Counted from the stretch's first letter, positions 41,438-50,855 are shown. The stretch is 64,000 nt of DNA from Photorhabdus luminescens subsp. luminescens (GCF_001083805.1 NZ_JXSK01000009.1:124001-188000); one strand, 5' to 3'. Numbers and translations: made by a program. The notes: generated by a model from the sequence alone, not told the origin.

Positions 41438-42079
41438 TCAGATACCGTACTGCGCACGATAGGCTTTTACTGCATCCAGATGATCTTTCATCTCTGGTTG
41501 ACCACTCAAATAATTAATCAAATCATTCAAAGTAATGATAGAAAACACTTTGCAGCCATAATCTCTTTCCACTTCCTGAATTGCCGAGATTTCACCATTC
41601 CCACGTTCCTGACGATCAAGACAAATCATTACGCCGGCAAGCGTCGCATTATGCTGCTTGATAATCTCCATCGATTCACGGATAGCTGTACCTGCGGTAA
41701 TAACATCATCAACCAGAACAACATTGCCTTTAAGTGAGCTACCAACCAAAGTACCGCCTTCGCCATGATCTTTAGCTTCCTTACGGTTAAAACAATATGG
41801 CATATCAATATCATGATGCTCTGCCAGTGCGACTGCCGTTGTCGTTACAATTGGAATACCCTTGTACGCGGGTCCGAATAACAAATCGCACTGAATACCG
41901 CTATCCAACAAGGCTGCTGCATAAAAACGCCCGATTAACGCCAAATCACGCCCAGTATTAAACAACCCGGCATTAAAAAAATACGGGCTTTTACGTCCTG
42001 ATTTCAGGGTGAATTCCCCAAATTTCAGTACCTGTTTTTTTAGCGCAAGCTCGATAAATTCGCGCTGATAGGCTTTCAT
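41438..42079 (-). CDS. pyrE: Orotate phosphoribosyltransferase
   Basis: 213 residues, the E. coli length. It makes OMP from orotate and [24 protein letters not shown] is the PRPP-binding motif, [20 protein letters not shown] and [15 protein letters not shown] the orotate and flexible loops. It follows rph with an intercistronic hairpin, as in E. coli, where pyrE is controlled by attenuation. Confidence 0.97.
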   Translation of the reverse strand: MKAYQREFIELALKKQVLKFGEFTLKSGRKSPYFFNAGLFNTGRDLALIGRFYAAALLDSGIQCDLLFGPAYKGIPIVTTTAVALAEHHDIDMPYCFNRKEAKDHGEGGTLVGSSLKGNVVLVDDVITAGTAIRESMEIIKQHNATLAGVMICLDRQERGNGEISAIQEVERDYGCKVFSIITLNDLINYLSGQPEMKDHLDAVKAYRAQYGI

Positions 42080-42126
42080 TGGTGTCTCTCCTTCTTTTCA
42101 TCATAGTTATGGCCACACAACAGGCA

Positions 42127-42151
42127 TAAAAAAGGCGACTACTCTGTCGCC
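42127..42151 (-). terminator. Intercistronic attenuator rph/pyrE
   Basis: Read on the minus strand, AGGCGAC-AGAGTA-GTCGCCT (42133-42151) followed by T6. It lies 12 bases after the rph stop and before pyrE. In E. coli a terminator at this place couples pyrE transcription to rph translation and UTP level; the same layout is seen here. Confidence 0.8.
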
Positions 42152-42162
42152 TGATCAACTTA

Positions 42163-42876
42163 TTATTTTAATGCATTTCTCTGCGCTGAAAAAATGTCCT
42201 CTAATCCTCCTTTGGCAAGGGCCAATAAGGATAACAACTCATCATGGCTAAATGGCTCGCCTTCCGCTGTGCCTTGCACTTCAATCATCCGGCCATCTTC
42301 CATCATTACGACATTCATATCAGTTTCAGCAGCGGAATCTTCCACATATTCCAGATCACAACGGCCTTCACCATCCACAATGCCAACAGAGACCGCAGCA
42401 ACCATTGATTTCAGAGGACTCACTTTCAGCTTGCCTGCTTCAACCATTTTATTCAACGCATCAACTAGCGCGACACAAGCACCAGTAATAGAAGCTGTAC
42501 GGGTACCGCCATCAGCCTGAATAACATCACAATCCAGCGTAATGGTGTATTCACCTAGCTTTTTCAGATCAACAGCGGCGCGTAGCGAACGGGCAATTAA
42601 ACGCTGAATTTCCATCGTCCGGCCGCCCTGTTTGCCTTTAGCTGCTTCACGAGCATTTCGGGTATGAGTAGAACGCGGTAACATGCCATATTCCGCCGTC
42701 ACCCAACCCTGCCCCTGACCTTTCAAGAAACGAGGAACCCCTTCTTCAACGGAGGCATTACATAACACTTTGGTGTCCCCAAACTCGACTAAAACCGAAC
42801 CTTCCGCGTGCTTAGTATAATGACGGGTTATAGTGATAGGACGCACTTGTTCTGCCGCTCTTCCTGTTGGGCGCAT
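42163..42876 (-). CDS. rph: Ribonuclease PH
   Basis: 237 residues, full length. A phosphorolytic 3'-5' exoribonuclease that trims tRNA 3' ends. [40 protein letters not shown] and [20 protein letters not shown] are signature blocks, with the catalytic Asp pair in CDVIQADGG. Unlike the E. coli K-12 frameshift allele, this copy is intact to the normal C-terminus. Confidence 0.97.
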   Translation of the reverse strand: MRPTGRAAEQVRPITITRHYTKHAEGSVLVEFGDTKVLCNASVEEGVPRFLKGQGQGWVTAEYGMLPRSTHTRNAREAAKGKQGGRTMEIQRLIARSLRAAVDLKKLGEYTITLDCDVIQADGGTRTASITGACVALVDALNKMVEAGKLKVSPLKSMVAAVSVGIVDGEGRCDLEYVEDSAAETDMNVVMMEDGRMIEVQGTAEGEPFSHDELLSLLALAKGGLEDIFSAQRNALK

Positions 42877-43002
42877 AGTGTTATCTCCGTTGTTAAATCA
42901 TTATTGGGGGCGCATTATACGGCCTAACAGGGCTAATTCCTATCCTGCATCTACAACGAGCGTTATAATCTCTTAATCTTTTGTTTAAATTGGGAACGAA
43001 TC

Positions 43003-43866
43003 ATGATCCGTAGTATGACTGCTTTTGCACGGCGAGATATTAAAAGTGAATGGGGAAATGCAGCTTGGGAACTACGCTCCGTTAATCAGCGTTATTTAGA
43101 AACTTATATCCGCCTACCAGAACAATTCAGAAGCTTGGAACCGGTGATTCGTGAACGTATTCGTTCCCGTCTGACTCGCGGAAAAGTTGAGTGCAACCTG
43201 CGTTTTGAACTGGACTCACGCGCTCAAGGCGAACTTATCCTGAATGAAACTTTAGCAAAACAGCTAGTCAATGCAGCGAACTGGGTCAAACAACAGAGCA
43301 ACGAAGGTGAAATCAACCCTGTTGATATTCTGCGTTGGCCTGGCGTTATGGCAGCAGAAGAGCAAGACTTAGATGCTATCAACACTCAATTGTTGAAAGA
43401 GCTGGATATAGCGCTGGATGCTTTTATTCAAAGCCGTGAAGCCGAAGGCAATGCACTTAAAATTATGATTGAGCAACGTTTGGATGCGGTGACCGAAGAA
43501 GTCAGTAAAGTTCGCCAACAAATGCCTGAAATCATGCAATGGCAACGGGAACGCCTGCAAACCAAACTGGAAGAAGCACAGGTACAGCTCGAAAATAACC
43601 GTCTTGAGCAAGAGTTGGTTTTACTCGCTCAACGCCTTGATGTGGCAGAAGAGTTAGATCGCCTTGATGCCCACGTCAAAGAAACCCGTAATATTCTAAA
43701 GAAAAAAGAAGCCGTCGGCCGCCGCCTGGATTTTATGATGCAGGAATTCAACCGCGAATCTAATACGCTTGCCTCCAAATCTATCAATGCCGATATCACT
43801 AACTCCGCTATTGAATTGAAGGTGCTAATCGAGCAGATGAGAGAGCAGATTCAGAATATTGAGTAA
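43003..43866 (+). CDS. yicC: YicC/YloC family endoribonuclease
   Basis: 287 residues. MIRSMTAFARRDIKSEWGNA is the family start, ELRSVNQRYLETYIRLPE and IRERIRSRLTRGKVECNLRF follow, and the C-terminal DUF1732 part (RLDVAEELDRLDAHV, GRRLDFMMQEFNRESNTLAS) is complete. Members are endoribonucleases acting on small RNAs and mRNA. Divergent from rph, its usual place. Confidence 0.95.
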   Translation: MIRSMTAFARRDIKSEWGNAAWELRSVNQRYLETYIRLPEQFRSLEPVIRERIRSRLTRGKVECNLRFELDSRAQGELILNETLAKQLVNAANWVKQQSNEGEINPVDILRWPGVMAAEEQDLDAINTQLLKELDIALDAFIQSREAEGNALKIMIEQRLDAVTEEVSKVRQQMPEIMQWQRERLQTKLEEAQVQLENNRLEQELVLLAQRLDVAEELDRLDAHVKETRNILKKKEAVGRRLDFMMQEFNRESNTLASKSINADITNSAIELKVLIEQMREQIQNIE

Positions 43867-43903
43867 CGTTTCATACTGACTCAAAAATCCAACGCATGTT
43901 TCT

Positions 43904-43943
43904 GGTGTACTTAAAAGAGCACTTATCAGGTTTTAAGTACACC
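43904..43943. terminator. Hairpin after yicC
   Basis: Perfect 13-bp arms GGTGTACTTAAAA (43904-43916) and TTTTAAGTACACC (43931-43943) with a 14-base loop. Probably the yicC terminator and the left edge of the accessory block. The other bases of 43867-44172 show nothing recognisable. Confidence 0.65.
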
Positions 43944-44137
43944 CTCCAAAACACAGGTGGATATAGCGGAAAATTCACAGACATACCAATTCGAACATGG
44001 ATAAAGGAATGAAGAATCTTTGCTAAGAACCCGGACAGAACAAACTATACCTGTGCAATTGTAAAATTTGTACAGCTATAGCAGTTCCATTATTGATGCT
44101 TCATCCTTTTGGCTGATTGAATAACATGCAATCTAAG

Positions 44138-44156
44138 TGTACGTTTAACATGTACA
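44138..44156. promoter_or_regulatory. Palindromic operator of the Phd/YefM antitoxin
   Basis: TGTAC (44138-44142), nine bases, GTACA (44152-44156), ending 16 bases before the antitoxin ATG with an AGGAGG box between. Phd/YefM proteins bind such palindromes and repress their own operon. Site inferred from position and symmetry. Confidence 0.6.
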
Positions 44157-44172
44157 TTTCAGGAGGAATAAT

Positions 44173-44394
44173 ATGCGCACATATACATCAACCCAAGCCA
44201 GAGCTAATATTTCAACTTTGTTGGACACAGCCGTCAACGGTGAACCAGTTGAAATCACCCGCAGGAACGGCAGCGCCGCTGTGGTAATTAGCAAAGCTGA
44301 ATACGAGAATTATCGAAATGCCAAACTGGATGCCGAGTTTGATCACATTATGCAGCGCCACGGGCATACTGTAGAGGCGTTGACCGACCGATGA
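44173..44394 (+). CDS. Phd/YefM-family antitoxin (orphan)
   Basis: 73 residues. The N-terminal DNA-binding fold reads TSTQARANISTLLDTAVNGE then PVEITRRNGSAAVVISKAEYEN, the YefM/Phd signature; the C-terminal tail that would wrap the toxin is HIMQRHGHTVEALTDR. Excellent ribosome-binding site AGGAGG. It overlaps a doc-type toxin gene by ATGA, but that toxin is broken, so the antitoxin is an orphan that may still repress its promoter or neutralise related toxins elsewhere. Confidence 0.9.
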   Translation: MRTYTSTQARANISTLLDTAVNGEPVEITRRNGSAAVVISKAEYENYRNAKLDAEFDHIMQRHGHTVEALTDR

Positions 44395-44592
44395 TGTGGG
44401 TGAGCGCACAGGAAATTATCGCATTCCATCTTCGTTACCATGACATTCCTCTATCGTAATGGCATACAGATCCTTGATAGCGACAATACACTGGAAAATC
44501 TGACTGTAGATGCCGCTACTGGTGAGAAAAGCGTTAGCCAGTTGGCGCAGTATTTACGGGAGCTGGTAGAAAATATTGACTCACTCAGCTAA
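44391..44592 (+). pseudogene. doc: Doc/Fic-type toxin remnant with internal deletion
   Basis: The N-terminus MMWVSAQEIIAFH is in frame from the ATGA overlap and then stops after 22 codons (TAA 44457-44459). In another frame from 44434, VTMTFLYRNGIQILDSDNTL then ENLTVDAATGEKSVSQLAQY, LRELVENID, is the Doc C-terminus, ending at TAA 44590-44592. The joint falls near 44428-44436 and removes about 70 codons, including the Fic motif HPFxxGNKR. The toxin is therefore inactive. Confidence 0.88.
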
Positions 44593-44632
44593 GTAACCCT
44601 GTTTTTCCCGTACTTAAATTTAAACTTTCCTT

Positions 44633-44820
44633 TTAGTCCACATTAATATCAATGTAGTCTAAGTTATCAACATAGAAATTAACATACTCTTTGTTATTGG
44701 TTTTAGATCTAACTATTTTAGGCCGCCCATAAATAAAAACAAATGCAGTGGATCTTTGTGTCTGTATTATTCTTGACAACCTCTTGATGACAAGTTTTTT
44801 TACATGACGGATTCGACTAA
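44633..44820 (-). pseudogene. Unidentified ORF remnant
   Basis: An open stretch of about 60 codons on the minus strand without an ATG, ending at TAA 44635-44633. Its last residues read RSTAFVFIYGRPKIVRS and EYVNFYVDNLDYIDINVD, which looks like a real protein C-terminus but matches no family I know. It could be the tail of a gene truncated when the fic gene or the deletion next to doc arose, or chance. Confidence 0.3.
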
Positions 44821-44830
44821 TAAGTACTTT

Positions 44831-45940
44831 TCAGACTGTGTAATAACTCAATTTATTACTATCCTGGGTCATTAACTGCACCAATTTAGGGTGAACAAAT
44901 AACTTTTCTTTCCCGGCCTGAATTTCTTGTAATACTCCAATATCACACAACTGCTTTAAATAAACCGAAGCAGTTTGGCGTTTAGCAATATCACACTCAA
45001 CCAAATTACTAATACGGCAGTAAGGTTGTTCAAATATCACCTGTACCAGCTCATGGCTATAAACTTTAGGCAAGCTTTGCTTTATATACTCGCTGGTATG
45101 TTCAATCAATTCTCTTACCGCAGCAATTTTATCCGTAGTCCATTTAGCAGTTTGCTCTACTGCGGTTAACATATAGATAATCCACTCTTCCCATTTGCCA
45201 GCAGCGGTAACCTGGGAAAGTAGCCGATAATAATCACGCTTATGTTGTACAATGTGGCGACTTAAATAAAGAATTGGCAATGTCAAAAGCTGCTGTTCAA
45301 TAAGATAGAGAATATTAATGATACGGCCGGTACGTCCATTACCATCAGTAAATGGATGAATGGCTTCAAATTGGTAGTGAGCAATAGCCATCTTGATTAA
45401 TGGGTCGACTCCATCTTCTGCATGAAGAAATTGCTCCCAATTGCTGATTAAATCACGTATCTGAGATTCTCCCTCTGGCGGCGTATAAATAATCTCGCCC
45501 GTTGCTTGATTACTAAGCGTTGTACCAGGAACTTTGCGAATATTCATATCAACAGCTTTTAGTCGGCTACAAACTTCAATAGCTGTATTCGTACATAGTG
45601 GCCGCCGAGTTAATTGTATGAACCCTTCATAAAGCGCAGTACGGTAGCGTAGTGCTTCTTTCGTTGCAGGATCAGCCAGACTGGCTTCTTGTGCATATTG
45701 GAACAGTTTGTCTGAAGTCGTAACAATATTTTCGATTTCTGAGCTATCTTTTGCTTCCAGTAGTGGTAACAAATTAATGAGTAACCCCTGATTAGGCAAC
45801 AATTCACCAGCTTGCTTAAGCTCAGCCAGTGCAGCTCTGGCAGGTATACAGGCTTTTAATACTGCAATGGATTCCATCACCTTTATGGTTGGCGGCAATA
45901 AGGGAATAGCATTAAAAGGCTCATCGGGCTGCCATGTCAT
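44831..45940 (-). CDS. Fic-domain AMP-transferase, class II
   Basis: 369 residues from MTWQPDEPFNAIPLLPP, chosen because AGGAAA stands 8-13 bases upstream; the frame is open 19 codons further. The Fic motif HPFTDGNGRTGR (about residues 195-206) has all catalytic residues. SSEIEN (about 66-71) matches the inhibitory (S/T)xxxE(G/N) helix, N-terminal to the core, so it is class II and autoinhibited. A winged-helix-like C-terminus (RISNLVECDIAKRQTASVYL) may bind DNA. It would AMPylate protein hydroxyls; its target is unknown. Palindromic sites lie just upstream. Confidence 0.9.
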   Translation of the reverse strand: MTWQPDEPFNAIPLLPPTIKVMESIAVLKACIPARAALAELKQAGELLPNQGLLINLLPLLEAKDSSEIENIVTTSDKLFQYAQEASLADPATKEALRYRTALYEGFIQLTRRPLCTNTAIEVCSRLKAVDMNIRKVPGTTLSNQATGEIIYTPPEGESQIRDLISNWEQFLHAEDGVDPLIKMAIAHYQFEAIHPFTDGNGRTGRIINILYLIEQQLLTLPILYLSRHIVQHKRDYYRLLSQVTAAGKWEEWIIYMLTAVEQTAKWTTDKIAAVRELIEHTSEYIKQSLPKVYSHELVQVIFEQPYCRISNLVECDIAKRQTASVYLKQLCDIGVLQEIQAGKEKLFVHPKLVQLMTQDSNKLSYYTV

Positions 45941-45960
45941 ATTTATATTTCCTATTTTTT

Positions 45961-46067
45961 TCGACACGTTGCGAGTATATGTTGACGGCATCGACACGTA
46001 AAGACTTCATGTCGATAAAATCAAAAAATTTCGACATGTAACGGCTTCATGTCGATAGAATCGACAT
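45961..46067. promoter_or_regulatory. Phased palindromes upstream of fic
   Basis: Three copies of TCGACAY, 11 bases, ATGTYGA at 45961-45985, 45991-46015 and 46031-46055, plus a half-site TCGACAT at 46061-46067. Their starts are 30, 40 and 30 bases apart, whole helical turns, so a protein could bind all on one DNA face. The first ends 21 bases before the fic ATG. They are probable operators, perhaps for the winged-helix end of Fic itself. Confidence 0.7.
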
Positions 46068-46101
46068 ACGGAAATCATAGCGAATAACACAGCATGAATG
46101 G

Positions 46102-46141
46102 AGCAACCAGTCTACAAGAACGAGTCGAACGACTGGTTGCT
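46102..46141. terminator. Hairpin after the MFS gene
   Basis: Perfect 11-bp arms AGCAACCAGTC (46102-46112) and GACTGGTTGCT (46131-46141), ten bases past the MFS stop on the minus strand. There is no strong T tract. Confidence 0.55.
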
Positions 46142-46150
46142 TAAACCTGA

Positions 46151-47368
46151 TTAAACTGCTCTGCTACTTTCTCTGCTACCTTCTCCGTTAAACATAAAAA
46201 ACAGTGCGCCAGTCAGTAATATCAATCCACCAGATATCATTAAAAGAGATTGAATATTAATATAGTCAGCAATTGGGCCAAACAGCACCATACCTAATGG
46301 CAAAGAGCAGGACAAAGCGATCTGAACTAAACTGAATACCCTACCCATCATCTCAGGTTCGACTCTTTCCTGAAAAACCGCGATTATCGGTGCGTTAAAA
46401 CAAGGTGTTACTATGCCTAAAAAGACGTTAAGTACCAGATAAAGCGGGAACCAATAGGCATTACCAAGAGCGATCATAAATATGCCAAAAAATGCGCAAG
46501 CTATCGCCGTTATACGCATTTTATTTTTATACTCACTCCAGAAAGAAATCAGCAATCCACCTAAAACCGCGCCGGCGCTAAATGTCATTTCATTAACGGC
46601 TAAACGCCACGACTCTTCACCAAATGTCCTATTAACTAACAAAGGTGTCAAAAACGCAGCCGGACTAATCAGAAAGCAAACACAAATCAGAAAAATCAAA
46701 AGGTTTCTGATTAATTTATTCTCTTGCAAATAACGGAAACCCGCTAAAATTGCCTGAAATTTATTATCCGGCATGGAATTAGAAACAATTTTGGGAATAG
46801 GAATAAACGAAACAATACTAATGCCAATAATGGCAGTCGTTACGTCCACTAAAAAAATATTTTCCATCGAAGTCTGAGAGTACAAAAAACCACTGATAGC
46901 TGGAGATGCCAGCATCATCAGTGAAGTCAAAGAAGTATTAATACCATTAACCCGCAGTAATTTTTCTTTAGGGACGAGTTGCGGGATAATCGCACTCACT
47001 GCCGGTGTCTGGATACCCGTTCCCAATGAACGGACAATCAGCGCCACAAATAACAATTCAATGCTCTTGAATCCAAGCATAAAAGAGATCGCCAAACCAA
47101 GCGTGACTAATGCAATTAACGCATCAGAGGCAATACTGAGCAACTTACGGTTATAAGTATCCGCCCAAACGCCCGCAAATAAAGAGATCAATACCTGTGG
47201 AAGAAATGCACAGAGTACCGAAATAGCCAGCATTTCCCCCGATGAAGTATTTAAGGTGATATACCAGACGATAGAGAACTGGACAATGGAAGAACCTAGC
47301 AAAGAAATTATTTGAGCTGATAAAAATAAAGCCGTTTTGCGTTTCCAACCTGGAAGTAATGCACTCAT
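46151..47368 (-). CDS. MFS transporter (drug/macrolide-exporter-like, DHA3 type)
   Basis: 405 residues and about 12 membrane helices. ALFLSAQIISLLGSSIVQFS begins helix 1, GVWADTYNRKLLSIASDALI is the loop 2-3 motif A (D-x-x-x-R-R/K) and PEMMGRVFSLVQIALSCSLP is typical of the DHA3/MefA-like exporters. It probably exports a small molecule or antibiotic across the inner membrane. It follows the PfkB-family gene by 47 bases on the same strand and could be co-transcribed. Substrate unknown. Confidence 0.85.
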   Translation of the reverse strand: MSALLPGWKRKTALFLSAQIISLLGSSIVQFSIVWYITLNTSSGEMLAISVLCAFLPQVLISLFAGVWADTYNRKLLSIASDALIALVTLGLAISFMLGFKSIELLFVALIVRSLGTGIQTPAVSAIIPQLVPKEKLLRVNGINTSLTSLMMLASPAISGFLYSQTSMENIFLVDVTTAIIGISIVSFIPIPKIVSNSMPDNKFQAILAGFRYLQENKLIRNLLIFLICVCFLISPAAFLTPLLVNRTFGEESWRLAVNEMTFSAGAVLGGLLISFWSEYKNKMRITAIACAFFGIFMIALGNAYWFPLYLVLNVFLGIVTPCFNAPIIAVFQERVEPEMMGRVFSLVQIALSCSLPLGMVLFGPIADYINIQSLLMISGGLILLTGALFFMFNGEGSRESSRAV

Positions 47369-47415
47369 TTTAACTACGCCCCTTAAAATCTAAGAGGCGT
47401 AGTGACTGAAAATAA

Positions 47416-48336
47416 TTATTCAAACACAAACTCCTCTAGTTCTTTTATTGTTGGTGCGCCAGCAGCACCAGAACGGTTGACGACAATAGCAGCAACACGA
47501 TTGCCAAATTCAACAGCATCTCTTAGCGACATCCCCTGCGATAATCCCGCAAGCATGCCGCCACTATGAGCATCGCCAGCACCGATGGTATCCACCACTT
47601 TCACTTTATAAGCAGCAACATATTCTGGATCACGATCAGATAGACATATCCATGTCCCCTGTGAACCTAACCGGCAGATAATAGTAATTTTTCTTTTACT
47701 GGAATAACCGCTAGCCTGGACGACAGGATCACCTTCTCCGCACAATATAGCAACTTCATCACGGTTCAGTGTCAGAATAGTCCGGTCAGCAGGCAATGCA
47801 TCAAGAAAAGCAGGCGCTATTTCTGGTAAACGTGGGCCAAAATCCAGCAATAATGTTTGCCCGGGTGGTGACGCCAGTAACCAGTCACATAAAATCGCCG
47901 TTGATTTACCCGCCATGACATAACCACTGGAGTAGATATATCCCTTTTCCGGCAAAGCAATCGAAGAGAGCATTGACGTACTCCAGTCAACTTCACAACC
48001 ACTCACAGAGACAAAACTTCTTTCACCATCCGGTTCAACCATCGCCAAACACCAGCCATTATCAAGAGATGAATTGGTTAACGTGACCTCAAGCCCAAGG
48101 TCTTGCATCTCTTTGGTTATCTGTTCCCCCCAGTATCCGTTACCAACCGGTATACCATTAATCACTGGGATTTGCAGGCGAACCAAAGCCCGAGCGACAT
48201 TGAAACCAGAACCACCAATCTGCCGATCAATTTCTTTAGCTTCCTGATCTGCTCCGCTACGAGGAAGCCTCGGTAAACTAAGAACAATATCTCCCGCCGC
48301 CGCACCAATTACTGTAATCGGTAGTAAATCCGCCAT
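47416..48336 (-). CDS. PfkB-family carbohydrate/nucleoside kinase
   Basis: 306 residues of the ribokinase fold. The N-terminal GGSGFNVARALVRL motif and the C-terminal VVDTIGAGDAHSGGMLAGLS with the catalytic Asp and anion hole are both intact. It phosphorylates a sugar or nucleoside with ATP; the sequence resembles uncharacterised YegV-like members, so the substrate stays open. A transporter follows on the same strand, but it looks like an exporter rather than an uptake system. Confidence 0.85.
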   Translation of the reverse strand: MADLLPITVIGAAAGDIVLSLPRLPRSGADQEAKEIDRQIGGSGFNVARALVRLQIPVINGIPVGNGYWGEQITKEMQDLGLEVTLTNSSLDNGWCLAMVEPDGERSFVSVSGCEVDWSTSMLSSIALPEKGYIYSSGYVMAGKSTAILCDWLLASPPGQTLLLDFGPRLPEIAPAFLDALPADRTILTLNRDEVAILCGEGDPVVQASGYSSKRKITIICRLGSQGTWICLSDRDPEYVAAYKVKVVDTIGAGDAHSGGMLAGLSQGMSLRDAVEFGNRVAAIVVNRSGAAGAPTIKELEEFVFE

Positions 48337-49060
48337 CAGGCTCTCCCCTTACCGGCCCAAATATCAGCCATAGTCCCATCAAATTGGAAAAGAAACAGAT
48401 AAATCGCTTAGGAAAGAAAACTTGCAGCAATTATTGCTGGATTCATATATATAATAAATACTTATACTTTAACATTAATCGGGTTCAATGAAAGTCAACC
48501 TGTATCAATTATGTGATACCAACGTGATTGATCTCCAATTTATCGGTCATAGAGCGATGATAATCCCTGTGTGAAATAGTGACATATAACCATTGTTATC
48601 AAGATATATGAAAACTCATGAAAAAAGTTGATGAATTCATAAAATTAGCCTCATGAGGAAAGCCAAAATAAATGAAGAAGCCAAGTATCCCAATATGATA
48701 AAAAGTTATTTAATTGGTGAAAGTCTTCACGCTTTTCCATCCGTCTGTATTTAAATATGAAATGTAGTCAAAAGATCATATTTTTATCTAATTACTACCC
48801 AAGCACATTTTTATAATAAACAACGGAAAATAAAATATCCCTATTGGGACAAGAAGTGAATCGATTTTATTGTATTTTCAACAGAATGTTATCAGTGTAA
48901 TATAAATATTTATAATTTTACAATCTTGATACATAAATCAAGCTTATCATAATAAATAAAAATTTATTTACTTAGTTATTAGTCACGATTATTTAAAACA
49001 TATTGTTTATTTATATCTGTAAATATTATTACTGTTATATATAACCATCATTATTAACTA
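48337..49060. other. Long AT-rich intergenic region
   Basis: 724 bases between divergent genes with no frame worth calling. It contains a small inverted repeat CTCATGA (48617-48623) / TCATGAG (48651-48657) and many A/T runs toward 49060 that could act as UP-elements or H-NS sites for the gene at 49061. No relic of a known gene was recognised. Confidence 0.5.
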
Positions 49061-49876
49061 ATGAATTACTTACCAATCTTACAAATGACCTTTACAGGAA
49101 ATCCTACTTTGAAAACACACATCATTATTCAATCCGCAAAACAACGACCTGATTTGAAAGGTGCCTCTGATGAGCTGCTTTATAATAACTGGCCTTTATT
49201 TATGCTGAATTCTTCAGCGGATGATGAATACTGGGATGAATTATTCGAACCAGATTTCAGCCAATTCCAACAATTTGCTATTTTGCAACAAGGGAAAGAG
49301 CAGAAATTAATTGGTACTGCTAATTCGATGCCTTTCCCTTGGGAAGGCGATTCATTAGAGCAATTGCCGGATAATGCTTGGGATGAAGTTTTTCGCAGAG
49401 GTATGGCTGCTCGAGGAAAAGCCGTAAAAAAAATGTTGTCGGCACTGTCGGTAACGATATCTCCTGAATTTCGCGGCAAGAATTTACCAGCATTACTTAT
49501 TGGTAGCTTAAAGCAAGCGGCTATTGATGCCGGGATGGAAGGGTTAGTTGTTCCTGTCAGGCCGACGTTGAAACAAAATTATCCATTGCAGAATTTTGCA
49601 CAATACTGTGGATGGAAAAATGACAACAATGAACCTTTTGATCCCTGGATTCGGACACATTGGCGCCTGGGAGCAAAGATTATTCGACCGGCTATGTACT
49701 CAATGTATATAAATGCCACGCTCAATCAATGGCAAGAATGGACAGGAATGAAATTTCCGCAAAGTGGGCAGTATATTATTCCTGGAGGTTTAGTACCGCT
49801 AGAGGTGGATATACAACAACAAATGGGTTATTACATTGAACCTAACTTATGGATGTTTCACAACTTATATGCGTGA
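49061..49876 (+). CDS. GNAT-superfamily acetyltransferase-like protein
   Basis: 271 residues. SALSVTISPEFRGKNLPALL, then IGSLKQAAIDAGMEGLVVPV, resembles the GNAT acetyl-CoA loop (R/Q-x-x-G-x-G/A) and the following helix, and the rest has the general GNAT shape with a long C-terminal extension. Two other starts are possible: ATG at 49085, and TTG at 49109, which has AGGAA upstream and gives MKTHIIIQSAKQRPD. The substrate is unknown. It lies alone after a long AT-rich region and is convergent with fdhD. Confidence 0.7.
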   Translation: MNYLPILQMTFTGNPTLKTHIIIQSAKQRPDLKGASDELLYNNWPLFMLNSSADDEYWDELFEPDFSQFQQFAILQQGKEQKLIGTANSMPFPWEGDSLEQLPDNAWDEVFRRGMAARGKAVKKMLSALSVTISPEFRGKNLPALLIGSLKQAAIDAGMEGLVVPVRPTLKQNYPLQNFAQYCGWKNDNNEPFDPWIRTHWRLGAKIIRPAMYSMYINATLNQWQEWTGMKFPQSGQYIIPGGLVPLEVDIQQQMGYYIEPNLWMFHNLYA

Positions 49877-49983
49877 TTTAGTATTATTACGATAACCTCC
49901 GTTGATTAAGATGAAAAATTTATATTCATCTTAATCACAATAGGGAATACAGGTGTTCTTGATATTGCATATTTTTGACTTAC

Positions 49984-50814
49984 CTAACTTATTAATCTCT
50001 CAGCATGGGTATAAATCGTCGCTTTACCGGGTTTACAAAAACCAACCAAGGTTAAATGACATCGGTCAGCGATTTCTACAGCCAACGAAGTAGCTGCTGA
50101 AACAGCAAACAAAATTTCAACGCCACAGATGGCTGATTTTTGTACCATTTCATAACTAGCACGGCTGGATACCATAGCAGCACCTTGCTGCCAGCCTGTT
50201 TTTGCCTTCATGCCTAACATTTTATCCAGTGCAACATGACGACCTATATCCTCACATCCTCCCAATAATTTACCTTCTGGATTGATCCAACTTGCGGCAT
50301 GAGTGCAACCTGTCAATGCGCCAATATCTTGGACGTTAGTCAGTTGAGAGAGAGCATAATCAAGATGGTTTAATGAAAAAGTTTGAGTGAAAGGCAGCGG
50401 CGGAATCGGGCGAAAAATATCAGAAAGTTGTTCCGTACCGCAGATGCCACAGCCTGTTCGTCCAGCCAGATGACGTCTGCGTTCCTGCAAACCAGCAAAA
50501 CGACGGCTAGAAAGTTCTATTTGCAACTCAATGCCGCCGTTACAATTAGGAATAATATCAATGCCGCGAATCTCGTGTTGAGATTCAATGATGCCTTCGG
50601 AGAGCGAAAACCCAATAGCGAAATATTCGAGATCTTTAGGACTTGCCATCATTACGACATGGGAAATCCCGTTGTAAACTAAAGCAACAGGAACTTCTTC
50701 TGCAATCCAATCAGCTTTTAATATATCGGAATGGTGTTTTTGTTGCACGTTCGTTCTTTTTACCCCCTCAATCACACCAAATGGTAACAACTTCCCTGAT
50801 TTTTCGTTATACAT
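49984..50814 (-). CDS. fdhD: Formate dehydrogenase accessory sulfurtransferase FdhD
   Basis: 276 residues. FdhD passes sulfur from IscS to the molybdenum cofactor of formate dehydrogenases. The CxxC pair in [12 protein letters not shown] (C122, C125) is the sulfur carrier site; [20 protein letters not shown] then [13 protein letters not shown] and [20 protein letters not shown] are conserved. Divergent from fdoG, as in E. coli. Confidence 0.97.
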   Translation of the reverse strand: MYNEKSGKLLPFGVIEGVKRTNVQQKHHSDILKADWIAEEVPVALVYNGISHVVMMASPKDLEYFAIGFSLSEGIIESQHEIRGIDIIPNCNGGIELQIELSSRRFAGLQERRRHLAGRTGCGICGTEQLSDIFRPIPPLPFTQTFSLNHLDYALSQLTNVQDIGALTGCTHAASWINPEGKLLGGCEDIGRHVALDKMLGMKAKTGWQQGAAMVSSRASYEMVQKSAICGVEILFAVSAATSLAVEIADRCHLTLVGFCKPGKATIYTHAERLIS

Positions 50815-50840
50815 TAGATGAATTCCTAATAGTGTTACGA

Positions 50841-50855
50841 CACAATAATTGTGTG
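50841..50855. promoter_or_regulatory. Perfect palindrome between fdhD and fdoG
   Basis: ACACAAT-A-ATTGTGT, 7-1-7, in the 181-base divergent region. It may be an operator for the formate dehydrogenase genes; it is not a good match to the FNR consensus (TTGAT-N4-ATCAA). Confidence 0.45.
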
